This document shows positions 33,341 to 40,153 of a stretch of DNA of 64,000 nucleotides, piece by piece (position 1 is the stretch's first letter; every line of letters begins with the position of its first letter). Position numbers and translations under genes: made by a program. Below the pieces are notes generated by a model, which saw only the letters and a program-made list of their open reading frames with translations, searched no databases and was not told the DNA's origin. Source of the DNA: Scatosoma sp045650185 (lineage in GTDB: Bacteria > Bacillota > Clostridia > Christensenellales > Borkfalkiaceae); assembly GCA_045650185.1 (NCBI GenBank), contig JAZRQY010000006.1, positions 1 through 64,000 on the forward strand, in the 5' to 3' direction.

Positions 33341-33390
33341 ATTCTACCAAGTTTTTCTAGTACTCCACCGTCGGTAGAATCGAGAAAAAC
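33341..33390. repeat. Two interleaved perfect 8-bp inverted repeats
   Basis: ATTCTACC (33341-33348) pairs with GGTAGAAT (33373-33380), and GTTTTTCT (33351-33358) pairs with AGAAAAAC (33383-33390). Because the arms alternate, the two stems would form a pseudoknot or be mutually exclusive switch states. Located in the gap upstream of the glycosyltransferase promoter in transcription order. Confidence 0.6.
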
Positions 33391-33538
33391 ACCGTTTTTA
33401 GCCGCTTTTTTGCTTGAAATTCAAGTTTTTTAACAGAAACCACGTAGAGATTCAATCCGATTAATTTGCAGAAAAATCTCTGTTTTTGCCGATTGTTAAG
33501 CCCTTAACTTTGATTGTTAAGAACTAAACTTGTTGTTT

Positions 33539-34117
33539 TTACTCTCTGCTACCTTTCCCCTCGCGCTTCTTGTTGGCTTTGTATAAAACCTCCAGCTTAT
33601 AGCTATTGTACCGCAACACGAAAAAGGATGGAAGATTTAACAGTGCGCCTACCACACAAATAGGCAGGACAATCGTCCAGCGCACCGCAGGAATAAAGCA
33701 GAGGAACATTAAGAGGAAACTCGTAAAACAGCTGCTAAAATGCCCCAGCTCGCCGTAGCGTGTTTCCAACAAAAACCGCTCGACGTATTCCACGCTTTTC
33801 GGGTCTTCCACCTTGGTTTTACGAAAGCCGGTCAAATGCCCGATTTCGGGGATATGATCCTTCCATTTGCGAATGTGCAGTTTTTCATAAAAGAGTTTTT
33901 CCTTCTTCCCGACCCGAAAGACCTTCGCGCCGTAGGGTACGCATTTTTCGGGCAAGGAACGACAGATCGCGGCGGTCGCGCCGTTGACAATCATCTGCAA
34001 CAGAATGCCCCCAAAGGTAATGGCAAACGTCCACCCAAGGTGGTCGCCATACCCCAATCCGTTCGCCAAGGCAACCGCTATGCCGCAAACGACAATTATA
34101 CTTAAATAGAGTATCAT
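33539..34117 (-). CDS. CrtO-like membrane acyltransferase family protein
   Basis: 192 residues with hydrophobic segments at about 2-18, 25-50, 132-148 and 150-170. FYEKLHIRKWKDHIPEIG (78-95) and the terminal LPSFFVLRYNSYKL (162-175) resemble the glycosyl-4,4'-diaponeurosporenoate acyltransferase (CrtO) family, which acylates glycosylated lipids. No carotenoid genes are seen, so the lipid is unknown. It overlaps the stop of the PlsC-like gene (ATGA), suggesting both act on one membrane lipid. Confidence 0.75.
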   Translation of the reverse strand: MILYLSIIVVCGIAVALANGLGYGDHLGWTFAITFGGILLQMIVNGATAAICRSLPEKCVPYGAKVFRVGKKEKLFYEKLHIRKWKDHIPEIGHLTGFRKTKVEDPKSVEYVERFLLETRYGELGHFSSCFTSFLLMFLCFIPAVRWTIVLPICVVGALLNLPSFFVLRYNSYKLEVLYKANKKREGKGSRE

Positions 34118-34977
34118 TCGCCCTGCTCCTTTTCCACGCCGTACGCAAGCGGAACGCCGTACACTTCTTCATATTTTTGTTGATACAGCGCCTGCGCCGT
34201 CGTCAGCATCGCCTGCGCCCCTGCCTTCTCCCCAAGCGTAGCATCGGGGTAGACGGGCGGCAGGATATGCACGGTGTGCCGTTGCAGAGGATAGCCGTGC
34301 TCGTCTACACGAGTTTCGTCGTCCTGCATGGAAATGAAAATAGGCAAAACGGGTACGCCAGCCTTATACGCCATTTTAAAGCCCCCGATTTTAAACGGAC
34401 GAGGCTTTCGGTAGTTCCACCACATCTCCTGTTCGGGGTAGACCAAAATACTCTCCCCACTCTTCAAGAGTGTATCCACCGCAGAGAGGAAATTCATCAG
34501 CGTACGGCGGTTTCTCGACAGCGGCAAAGTATTACAATGTCGGAAGAAAAAGCCGTACAAGCCGGGGAAATTCGTGTAATTCCCCTCCCGAATGATCTTA
34601 TACAGATATTTTTTCGGCAGGTATTTGCGAATACAATGAAAGACGATGTAGTTGTCGAACGGAGAGAAATGGTTGCAAAGCACAATAGCGCCCTTTTTTA
34701 AGCCTTCCTCTAAATACTCCTCGCCCTGCACGCCGTCAATGGTAATGACCCCCTTTTTAATCAGCCCTAAAAAATAGCGGTCTGCGATAAAGTTCGCCAC
34801 CCTGCGTTTAAAGCGGCTGGATGCTTTTTTGCACAGATAATCCACCTTTTCCGGCAACAATTCGGGGGCTTCGGGATCGTTTTCAATCGGTTTATCAAAC
34901 CAGCCCTTCGCCTCGTATTCTTCTATTTTTTGTAAAATCGCCCTCCGTTCGTCAGAGAGCTGAATTTTCTCATTCAT
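34114..34977 (-). CDS. 1-acyl-sn-glycerol-3-phosphate acyltransferase-like protein
   Basis: 287 residues with the acyltransferase block I NHFSPFDN (about 99-106, variant of NHxxxxD), block III VYPEQEMWW (about 182-190, variant of FPEGTRS) and PVLPIFI (about 210-216). It lacks strong N-terminal membrane helices. The Gln-Glu-Met version of block III differs from housekeeping PlsC, so it may use another acceptor. Overlaps the CrtO-like gene downstream; dtd lies 42 bp downstream of neither but on the far side of its start. Confidence 0.82.
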   Translation of the reverse strand: MNEKIQLSDERRAILQKIEEYEAKGWFDKPIENDPEAPELLPEKVDYLCKKASSRFKRRVANFIADRYFLGLIKKGVITIDGVQGEEYLEEGLKKGAIVLCNHFSPFDNYIVFHCIRKYLPKKYLYKIIREGNYTNFPGLYGFFFRHCNTLPLSRNRRTLMNFLSAVDTLLKSGESILVYPEQEMWWNYRKPRPFKIGGFKMAYKAGVPVLPIFISMQDDETRVDEHGYPLQRHTVHILPPVYPDATLGEKAGAQAMLTTAQALYQQKYEEVYGVPLAYGVEKEQGE

Positions 34978-35019
34978 TTCTTTTTACCTATACAAAAGCC
35001 ACGCTTTGCAATCGTTAAC

Positions 35020-35457
35020 TTATTTTTCAAGAAGGATCGTTACGGGTCCGTCGTTCACTTGCGCAATCTGCATATCTGCGCCGAAGACCCCCGTTTTTAC
35101 CACCACGCCGTAAGCGCGCAACGCGTCCACCGCATATTCGTACAGCTCGTTTGCAAGCTCGGGACGCTCTGCCAGCGTGAAGCTAGGGCGGTTGCCGTGC
35201 GACGCATCGCCGTAAAGAGTGAACTGCGAAACGAGCAACACCTCGCCGCCTACGTCCAACACCGAACGGTTCATCTTCCCATTCTCATCCTCAAAAATCC
35301 GCAGCCCTGCAATCTTTTTGACGATATAGTCCGCCTCCATTTTTGTGTCCCCTACTTTTATCCCCAAAAAGACCGTCAATCCAAACGGAATTTCGGAAAT
35401 CAATTCGCCATTTACCCTCAAGCAGGTGTTTTTTACTCTCTGTACGACTGCGCGCAT
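35020..35457 (-). CDS. dtd: D-aminoacyl-tRNA deacylase
   Basis: Hydrolyses D-amino acids or glycine from mischarged tRNA. 145 residues from the ATG at 35457 (GAGGAG six bases ahead): MRAVVQRV at the start, SQFTLYGDASHGNRPSF (about 78-94, the active-site SQFTL), and NDGPVTILLE at the end with the GP motif. Normal length. Its stop is 42 bp upstream of the PlsC-like gene start, and it follows efp. Confidence 0.96.
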   Translation of the reverse strand: MRAVVQRVKNTCLRVNGELISEIPFGLTVFLGIKVGDTKMEADYIVKKIAGLRIFEDENGKMNRSVLDVGGEVLLVSQFTLYGDASHGNRPSFTLAERPELANELYEYAVDALRAYGVVVKTGVFGADMQIAQVNDGPVTILLEK

Positions 35458-35479
35458 AACATACTCCTCATTGTACGAC

Positions 35480-35508
35480 AAAACGCAGGATAGGAAACCC
35501 GATCCTGC
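35480..35508 (-). terminator. Possible terminator between efp and dtd
   Basis: Minus strand GCAGGAT, 10-base loop, ATCCTGC, then GTTTTG. Short stem and short T-run, so probably weak or partial; it lies in the efp-dtd gap and overlaps the region just upstream of dtd. Confidence 0.45.
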
Positions 35509-35538
35509 ATTTTGGTTGCTTTCTATTCGATAACGGAA

Positions 35539-36102
35539 TTAAACGCGGCTCATGTATTCGCCGGTTCTGGTGTCGATACGGATGGTATCGCCCTCTTCGA
35601 CGAACATAGGTACCTGAATGGTAGCGCCCGTTTCCACTTTCGCAGCCTTCATAACGTTGGTTGCGGTGTTGCCCTTAACGCCGGGTTCAGCCTCTACAAC
35701 CTTCAATTCTACGAAGTTTTCAGGTTCAACCGAGAACGCCTTAGCATACAGGAACTTTACGGTAACCGTATCGTTTTCCTTGATGTATTTGAGCGCATCT
35801 TCTACCTGATCGTAGGTCAACTGTTCCTGGTTCCATTCTTCGTCTACGAATACGTAGAATTCGCCGTCGAAGTAGGAATAGGTCATCTTCTTCGTTTCTA
35901 CCTGAGCCGTTTCCAACTTCGTGGTAGGGTTGAAGGTTTCGTTGGACAATACTTGTCCCGTTACAACGTTCTTCAAGGTCGTTCTAACGAACGCCGCGCC
36001 CTTACCGGGTTTTACGTGCTGGAAATCCGTTACGGTGTAAACGCCACTCTTGTATTCAAAGGTAGCGCCCTTACGAATATCGCCTGCTAAAATCTGTGCC
36101 AT
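35539..36102 (-). CDS. efp: Elongation factor P
   Basis: Relieves ribosome stalling at polyproline. 187 residues: N-terminal KOW-like domain with DFQHVKPGKGAAFVR (about 26-40, the tip lysine in KPGKG), then two OB-like domains, ending DTRTGEYMSRV. It has its own promoter overlapping the stop of the peptidase gene, the common pepQ-like/efp pairing in Firmicutes. Confidence 0.98.
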   Translation of the reverse strand: MAQILAGDIRKGATFEYKSGVYTVTDFQHVKPGKGAAFVRTTLKNVVTGQVLSNETFNPTTKLETAQVETKKMTYSYFDGEFYVFVDEEWNQEQLTYDQVEDALKYIKENDTVTVKFLYAKAFSVEPENFVELKVVEAEPGVKGNTATNVMKAAKVETGATIQVPMFVEEGDTIRIDTRTGEYMSRV

Positions 36103-36138
36103 AGTACATATCTCCTTATGACTTTTTTCTTTTTCGTT

Positions 36139-36167
36139 TTTATATTGCTTTTACAAGCCTATTACAA
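36139..36167 (-). promoter_or_regulatory. Promoter of efp
   Basis: Minus strand: TTGTAA (36162-36167), 17 bp, TATAAA (36139-36144). The -35 box includes the stop codon of the peptidase gene. It allows efp to be expressed apart from that gene. Confidence 0.65.
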
Positions 36168-37217
36168 AATGAGCAAATCCTTTCTCGTCTTGCCCATAAA
36201 GCTTTTAATTTTTCCGTCCTTTAAGACGACGGTATCTTCAATACGGATACCGTATTCCCCCTCGACGTAAACGCCCGGCTCATCCGAGAACACCATACCG
36301 TCCACCAAGATCTTTTCCCCACGAACGCTTACCGAAGGCGCTTCGTGAATGTTCAAGCCTACGCCGTGTCCCAAGGAATGGGTGAACAGCTCACCATAGC
36401 CGTTTGCCTGCAAGTAATCCCTTGCAATCGCATCCACTTGCGTGCCCGTCATACCAGAGGTTGCCTGCTCTTGCACCAGCTCGTGCGCACGCAAAACGTG
36501 TGCATACGCCGCTTTGAACGCCTCGTGCTTGCCGTCGTCGCCAAACAGGAAGGTACGGGTAATGTCCGAACAGTAGCCGTTGACACGACAACCAAAGTCA
36601 ATCAGTATCTCGTCCCCGAATTTCAAAGTCGTCAAACCCGTTTCGTGGTGAGGTACAGCCGCATTTGCGCCAAAGGCAACGATCGTTTCAAACGCCAAGC
36701 CCTGCGCGCCCAGCTTTCGCATATTGTATTCGAGCTGCGCCGCCAACGCCGTCTCCGTCATCCCTTCGCGGATTTCAGGCAGCAACATATTCAAGGCGTC
36801 CTCTGCAATCGAGCAAGCCCTTTCGATATTGCCAAGCTCCCACTCGTTTTTCACAATCATACTTTCGGTGAAGACTGCGTCGATATCGACAAGCTCCGCG
36901 CCCGACTTTTGCAACGCCAAGAACCGTGCGTGACTCGTCTGCGAATAGGAAATGCCTATGCGCTTGTACTCGCCCAGAATTTCCGTCAGTTTCTTACCGC
37001 CCCACAGCACGGGAACAACGTCCGAGCCCTCGAAAAATTTCTTCGCCGCCTCGATATACCGCGAATCGGTATAGAGGGTTGCGCCGTCCTTATCAATGAG
37101 CACGCCGCCGTTTTCAGGGCCCATGCCCGTCGCATAGCGCATCAAAAATTCACACTCGGTATAAATCGCATCGACGTTCGCCGCCGCAAACAACTTTTTG
37201 CAATTCGTCAAAACCAT
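36162..37217 (-). CDS. M24 family Xaa-Pro aminopeptidase
   Basis: 351 residues: creatinase N-terminal domain (about 1-125), then a pita-bread metallopeptidase with ligands in LIDFGCRVNGYCSDITRTF (two Asp), HSLGHGVGLNIHEAPSV (His), DEPGVYVEGEYGIRIED (Glu). All five metal ligands appear present. It probably recycles proline-containing peptides in the cytoplasm. Adjacent to efp, and preceded by a good promoter. Confidence 0.94.
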   Translation of the reverse strand: MVLTNCKKLFAAANVDAIYTECEFLMRYATGMGPENGGVLIDKDGATLYTDSRYIEAAKKFFEGSDVVPVLWGGKKLTEILGEYKRIGISYSQTSHARFLALQKSGAELVDIDAVFTESMIVKNEWELGNIERACSIAEDALNMLLPEIREGMTETALAAQLEYNMRKLGAQGLAFETIVAFGANAAVPHHETGLTTLKFGDEILIDFGCRVNGYCSDITRTFLFGDDGKHEAFKAAYAHVLRAHELVQEQATSGMTGTQVDAIARDYLQANGYGELFTHSLGHGVGLNIHEAPSVSVRGEKILVDGMVFSDEPGVYVEGEYGIRIEDTVVLKDGKIKSFMGKTRKDLLIL

Positions 37218-37235
37218 AACGATCTCCTCTTGTAT

Positions 37236-37264
37236 ATTCTACCAAATATTTTTTCTTTCGTCAA
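37236..37264 (-). promoter_or_regulatory. Promoter of the M24 peptidase gene
   Basis: Minus strand: TTGACG (37259-37264), 17 bp, TAGAAT (37236-37241), followed by AGAGGAG and the ATG at 37217. Close to consensus. Confidence 0.8.
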
Positions 37265-37281
37265 GTGGTAGAAATACATAA

Positions 37282-38127
37282 TTATAGTGCAAAATACACT
37301 TTTTTCATCTCTTGTGCCTCTTTCGACTGCTTTCCAGAGGATTCGCTGACGATATAAGGCTGTAATTTCAATTCCTTCAAAGCTACGGCAAGCGGAGTAA
37401 ATTCCGGCCCGTACACGGTATCCTCGAAGGTCAAGTGCTTGACTTCCCCCTTCACCGAATACATAATCTTGGAAAAATGTACGTGGAAATGCTTTACCCT
37501 GTCAAAGCCGAGCTCGTCAATCATATACTGCAAGCGCGACTTATAATCGTCCACCGTTTTTAAGGAGCCCTGCTCCCTTGCGTTGATATGTCCAAAGTCC
37601 ACGCAGGGGGTGTAAATCGGGTCGATTTTACAAAATTCGACCACCTCTTCCAGCGTACCAATTTGCGCAAGCTTCCCCATCGTTTCGGGGCAAAAGATCA
37701 TATCCTCGAAACCGTTTTCGTAAATCAAATCACGCAAAATCAGCAGCCGTTGTTTGGTCTTTTCCACCGCCTCAAAGCGTTGCGCTTTGCCCTGCGCCGC
37801 AGGATGAAACACCACTCGTTTGCCGCCCATCAGTTTTGCCATACGCGCGGAATCGAGCACGTATCCGTACGATTTTTCCGCCATTTCGTCGTCGGGGTTG
37901 GCAAAGTTGATAAAGTACGGCGCGTGGACGGAAATTTCCACGCCTGCCGCCGCAAACGCCGCGCCGATAGAACGGGCTTTTTCGTCCGTCATACGCACCC
38001 CTCTGCCAAAGGAGTACTCAAAGCAATCCAGCCCTAAATTTTTAACAAACCCTGCGGATTGCTCGGTATGCGAATACCCTGCCGCATAAAAATCTTCACA
38101 GTTTCCACTCGGTCCGAATTTAATCAT
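37282..38127 (-). CDS. nfo: Endonuclease IV-like TIM-barrel protein (Nfo family)
   Basis: 281 residues. Zinc-site motifs of AP endonuclease family 2: SVHAPYFINFAN (about 66-77), VVFHPAA (about 104-110), CPETMG (about 145-150), CVDFGHINAR (about 172-181), HFHVHFSK (about 212-219) and SESSG near 265. Likely cleaves abasic sites in DNA repair. AAGGGGAAC precedes the ATG. An inverted-repeat element ends 20 bases upstream of the start. Confidence 0.88.
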   Translation of the reverse strand: MIKFGPSGNCEDFYAAGYSHTEQSAGFVKNLGLDCFEYSFGRGVRMTDEKARSIGAAFAAAGVEISVHAPYFINFANPDDEMAEKSYGYVLDSARMAKLMGGKRVVFHPAAQGKAQRFEAVEKTKQRLLILRDLIYENGFEDMIFCPETMGKLAQIGTLEEVVEFCKIDPIYTPCVDFGHINAREQGSLKTVDDYKSRLQYMIDELGFDRVKHFHVHFSKIMYSVKGEVKHLTFEDTVYGPEFTPLAVALKELKLQPYIVSESSGKQSKEAQEMKKVYFAL

Positions 38128-38147
38128 CTTTTGTTCCCCTTATATCG

Positions 38148-38427
38148 TTAACCAAAGTAATATAATCCAAACCAGCCCAAAAGCCGTCTTTTGAACGCTT
38201 TATGGCTTGTCGTCATCATAATACTTTGGTATAATTTCTTCCTTCGCACCAAAAATCATTTCAAAATCCGAACTTTTGGGTGCGAAGCAATTTTATAGCG
38301 AGCCAATTTTCGTCTTCCACAAGGCGAAAGCCGCAGGTAAACCCGTCGGTTTATCAAGGGTTTCAACGAAGTAGCAGGCAAAATTTGCCGCTAAAAATCT
38401 TGGTTTGGATTATTTTACTTTGGTTAA
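38148..38427. repeat. 280-bp inverted-repeat element, copy 2 (structured RNA or MITE-like)
   Basis: Bounded by 28-bp arms (38148-38175 and 38400-38427) with one mismatch, starting TTAACC and ending AAACCA. Inside (plus strand): AATAC-GGTAT (38220-38232), TTCCTTCGC (38239-38247), a CTTCGCACC/GGTGCGAAG hairpin (38242-38287), GGCGAAAGCC (38323-38332), TAAACC-CGTC-GGTTTA (38338-38353), CAAGGGTTTCAACG (38355-38368), and GGCAAAATTTGCC (38377-38389). Order, spacing and blocks match copy 1 at 3824-4105, while stems differ. The right arm (38410-38427) is the last five codons and stop of ribF, so the left arm is an inverted copy of a gene end. No ORF. Confidence 0.8.
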
Positions 38428-39264
38428 GTCTGTTTGCAGTTGCTTTCGCAAGTCCTCTACGCAAGCAAACTTTTGTATATCCCGAATTTTTCTTATAAAC
38501 CGAACGGTCAATTCCCGTCCGTATAAATCCCCTTCAAACCTGTCAAGGTGCGTTTCAACGCATACCTGTCCCTCTGAAAAGGTCGGCTGTGAACCAAAAT
38601 TCGTAATCGCTTGATACGTCTTCCCGTCCACGTCCACCTCGGATGCATACACCCCGTAGGAAAGGGGGTGTTTGCCGTTTGGATAGGCTAAATTCGCCGT
38701 AGGAAAGCCGATTGTGCGCCCTACCATTCTCCCCTTTTGTACCGTACCGAGAAGGAAAAACGGCTCGCCAAGCAGCGCATTTGCCCGCTCCACGTCACCT
38801 GCCGTGAGGCACGCCTTCACAGTAGAGGAGCTCACCTTTTCGCCGTCCATTTCCAAAAGTGGCAATACGTCCACCTGCGCCGTTGTTAAAGAACGCAACA
38901 ATTCAGGGTCGCCTGCCGCCGATTTTCCGAAACGAAAATCCTCGCCGCAGACAAACACTTTGGGAGCAAACTGCTCCTCTACAAGCGCGACAAACGCCCT
39001 TGGGGACAACTCCTTAATCTCCGAAAACGGCAATTCCAGCGCAAAATCGACACCTGCCCTACGGTAGATGCTTTCCCTTTCCTGCATGGTAAACACGCCG
39101 TCGCCCTTGCCGCCTGCAATCGTCATTACCCCTACCGGCACGCCGTATTCCTTGGCGCGCGAAAGCAGTAGACGATGCCCTATGTGCAAGCCGTCAAAGC
39201 CTCCTAAGAGTATCACCCCTCCTCGCATATTCGATTGTTGCGAAAAATTTACCGTTTGAAACAT
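38410..39264 (-). CDS. ribF: Bifunctional riboflavin kinase / FAD synthetase
   Basis: 284 residues: FAD synthetase domain with GGFDGLHIGHRLLL (20-33) and GEDFRFGKSAAGD (about 107-119), then the riboflavin kinase domain with GRTIGFPTANL (about 161-171) and YGVYASEV (about 182-189). Ends QLQTDLTKVK, a normal RibF terminus. The final codons form one arm of an inverted-repeat element. Last gene of the T-box-controlled pheS-pheT-truB-ribF unit, 4 bp after truB. Confidence 0.95.
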   Translation of the reverse strand: MFQTVNFSQQSNMRGGVILLGGFDGLHIGHRLLLSRAKEYGVPVGVMTIAGGKGDGVFTMQERESIYRRAGVDFALELPFSEIKELSPRAFVALVEEQFAPKVFVCGEDFRFGKSAAGDPELLRSLTTAQVDVLPLLEMDGEKVSSSTVKACLTAGDVERANALLGEPFFLLGTVQKGRMVGRTIGFPTANLAYPNGKHPLSYGVYASEVDVDGKTYQAITNFGSQPTFSEGQVCVETHLDRFEGDLYGRELTVRFIRKIRDIQKFACVEDLRKQLQTDLTKVK

Positions 39265-39268
39265 AGAC

Positions 39269-40153
39269 TCAATTCAACTTTGTCTTTAACTTTATCCAGC
39301 CTTCACGCACTTCGGCAATCCCGTAAAAACTGCCGTCCTCGTTGTAGAACTTATACAGCCCGTCCTCGGTTTCCGCCACCACTTTCATGCCATTTAACAG
39401 CTTTGCATGGTTCTTGCCGGAAACGGCAAGGGTCGGATACGGCAATACGCTGTCGGTAGGCAGTATATATTTTTCCAGCTCTGCAGGGGTAGGATCTGCC
39501 TCGAACACCGAGAAGGAAATCGCGTTCCCCGTGGCGAAGATACCGCTCTGCGTTCTGCGAAGAGCGCTCATCACCGCGTTCGTACCCAACGACTCCGCCA
39601 AGTCCCTGCCGATAGAACGGATATACGTCCCGCCGCCGCAACGGATTTTTACACGGAAAGTGGTTTCGTTCACCTGCCCAAGCACCGACATATCGTGGAT
39701 CACGATTTTTTTCGGCTGCAGTTCAAAGTCCACCCCTGCGCGCGCCAGCTCGTAGCCACGCTTACCGCCCACGTTCTTTGCGCTGTACTTTGGAGGCAGC
39801 TGCATCACCTCGCCACACATCGTCGGCAGTACCTTTGCAATCTCTTCCTCGGACGGAATACGCCCGCCGTAGAGAAGTTCTCCTGTGCTGTCCAAAGTAT
39901 CGGACGACACCCCGAAGGTGAACTCCGCAATATACTCCTTTTCCTTTTCCAAAAAGTAGTCGAACAGCCTAGTCGCATTGCCTGCGCCGACAGGCAATAC
40001 GCCCGATGCCAAGGGGTCTAAGGTCCCCATATGTCCGCAGGGCATTCCCGTCAACCATTTTAACTTGTTGACAACCGCCGAGGATACCACCCCCGACGGT
40101 TTATCAACGTTGAAAAAGCCACTATATTGTATTTTTGGTGTCTTCTTGCCCAT
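39269..40153 (-). CDS. truB: tRNA pseudouridine-55 synthase
   Basis: 294 residues. GFFNVDKPSGVVSSAVVNKL (11-30), the catalytic Asp in GHMGTLDPLASGVL (about 40-53), RCGGGTYIRSIGRDL (about 177-191). The ATG shares one base with the pheT stop (TAATG). In most Firmicutes truB-ribF follow rbfA; here the pair has moved into the pheST operon. Confidence 0.97.
   Translation of the reverse strand: MGKKTPKIQYSGFFNVDKPSGVVSSAVVNKLKWLTGMPCGHMGTLDPLASGVLPVGAGNATRLFDYFLEKEKEYIAEFTFGVSSDTLDSTGELLYGGRIPSEEEIAKVLPTMCGEVMQLPPKYSAKNVGGKRGYELARAGVDFELQPKKIVIHDMSVLGQVNETTFRVKIRCGGGTYIRSIGRDLAESLGTNAVMSALRRTQSGIFATGNAISFSVFEADPTPAELEKYILPTDSVLPYPTLAVSGKNHAKLLNGMKVVAETEDGLYKFYNEDGSFYGIAEVREGWIKLKTKLN

Larger units (their letters stand above)
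33153..33538. other. 386-bp intergenic region upstream of the glycosyltransferase
   Basis: No convincing gene. It contains a promoter for the glycosyltransferase (33272-33300), a pair of interleaved inverted repeats (33341-33390), a perfect short palindrome CTTGAAATTCAAG followed by T6 on the plus strand (33412-33430), an AGAGATT/AATCTCT repeat (33446-33481), and a tandem GATTGTTAAG (33491-33500 and 33512-33521) with an intervening CTTAAC. The many repeats suggest transcribed structure or the 3' end of the upstream gene. It does not carry the sequence blocks of the 280-bp elements. Confidence 0.6.

Noticed and set aside
33182..33433. 83-codon plus-strand ORF upstream of the glycosyltransferase
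   Set aside because: No start signal, low-complexity Ser/Phe-rich product, overlaps the promoter and repeats.
33153..33538. Third copy of the 280-bp inverted-repeat element
   Set aside because: A TTAG-N-CAAACCAG-like word occurs near 33238, but there is no matching inverted arm and none of the shared interior blocks.
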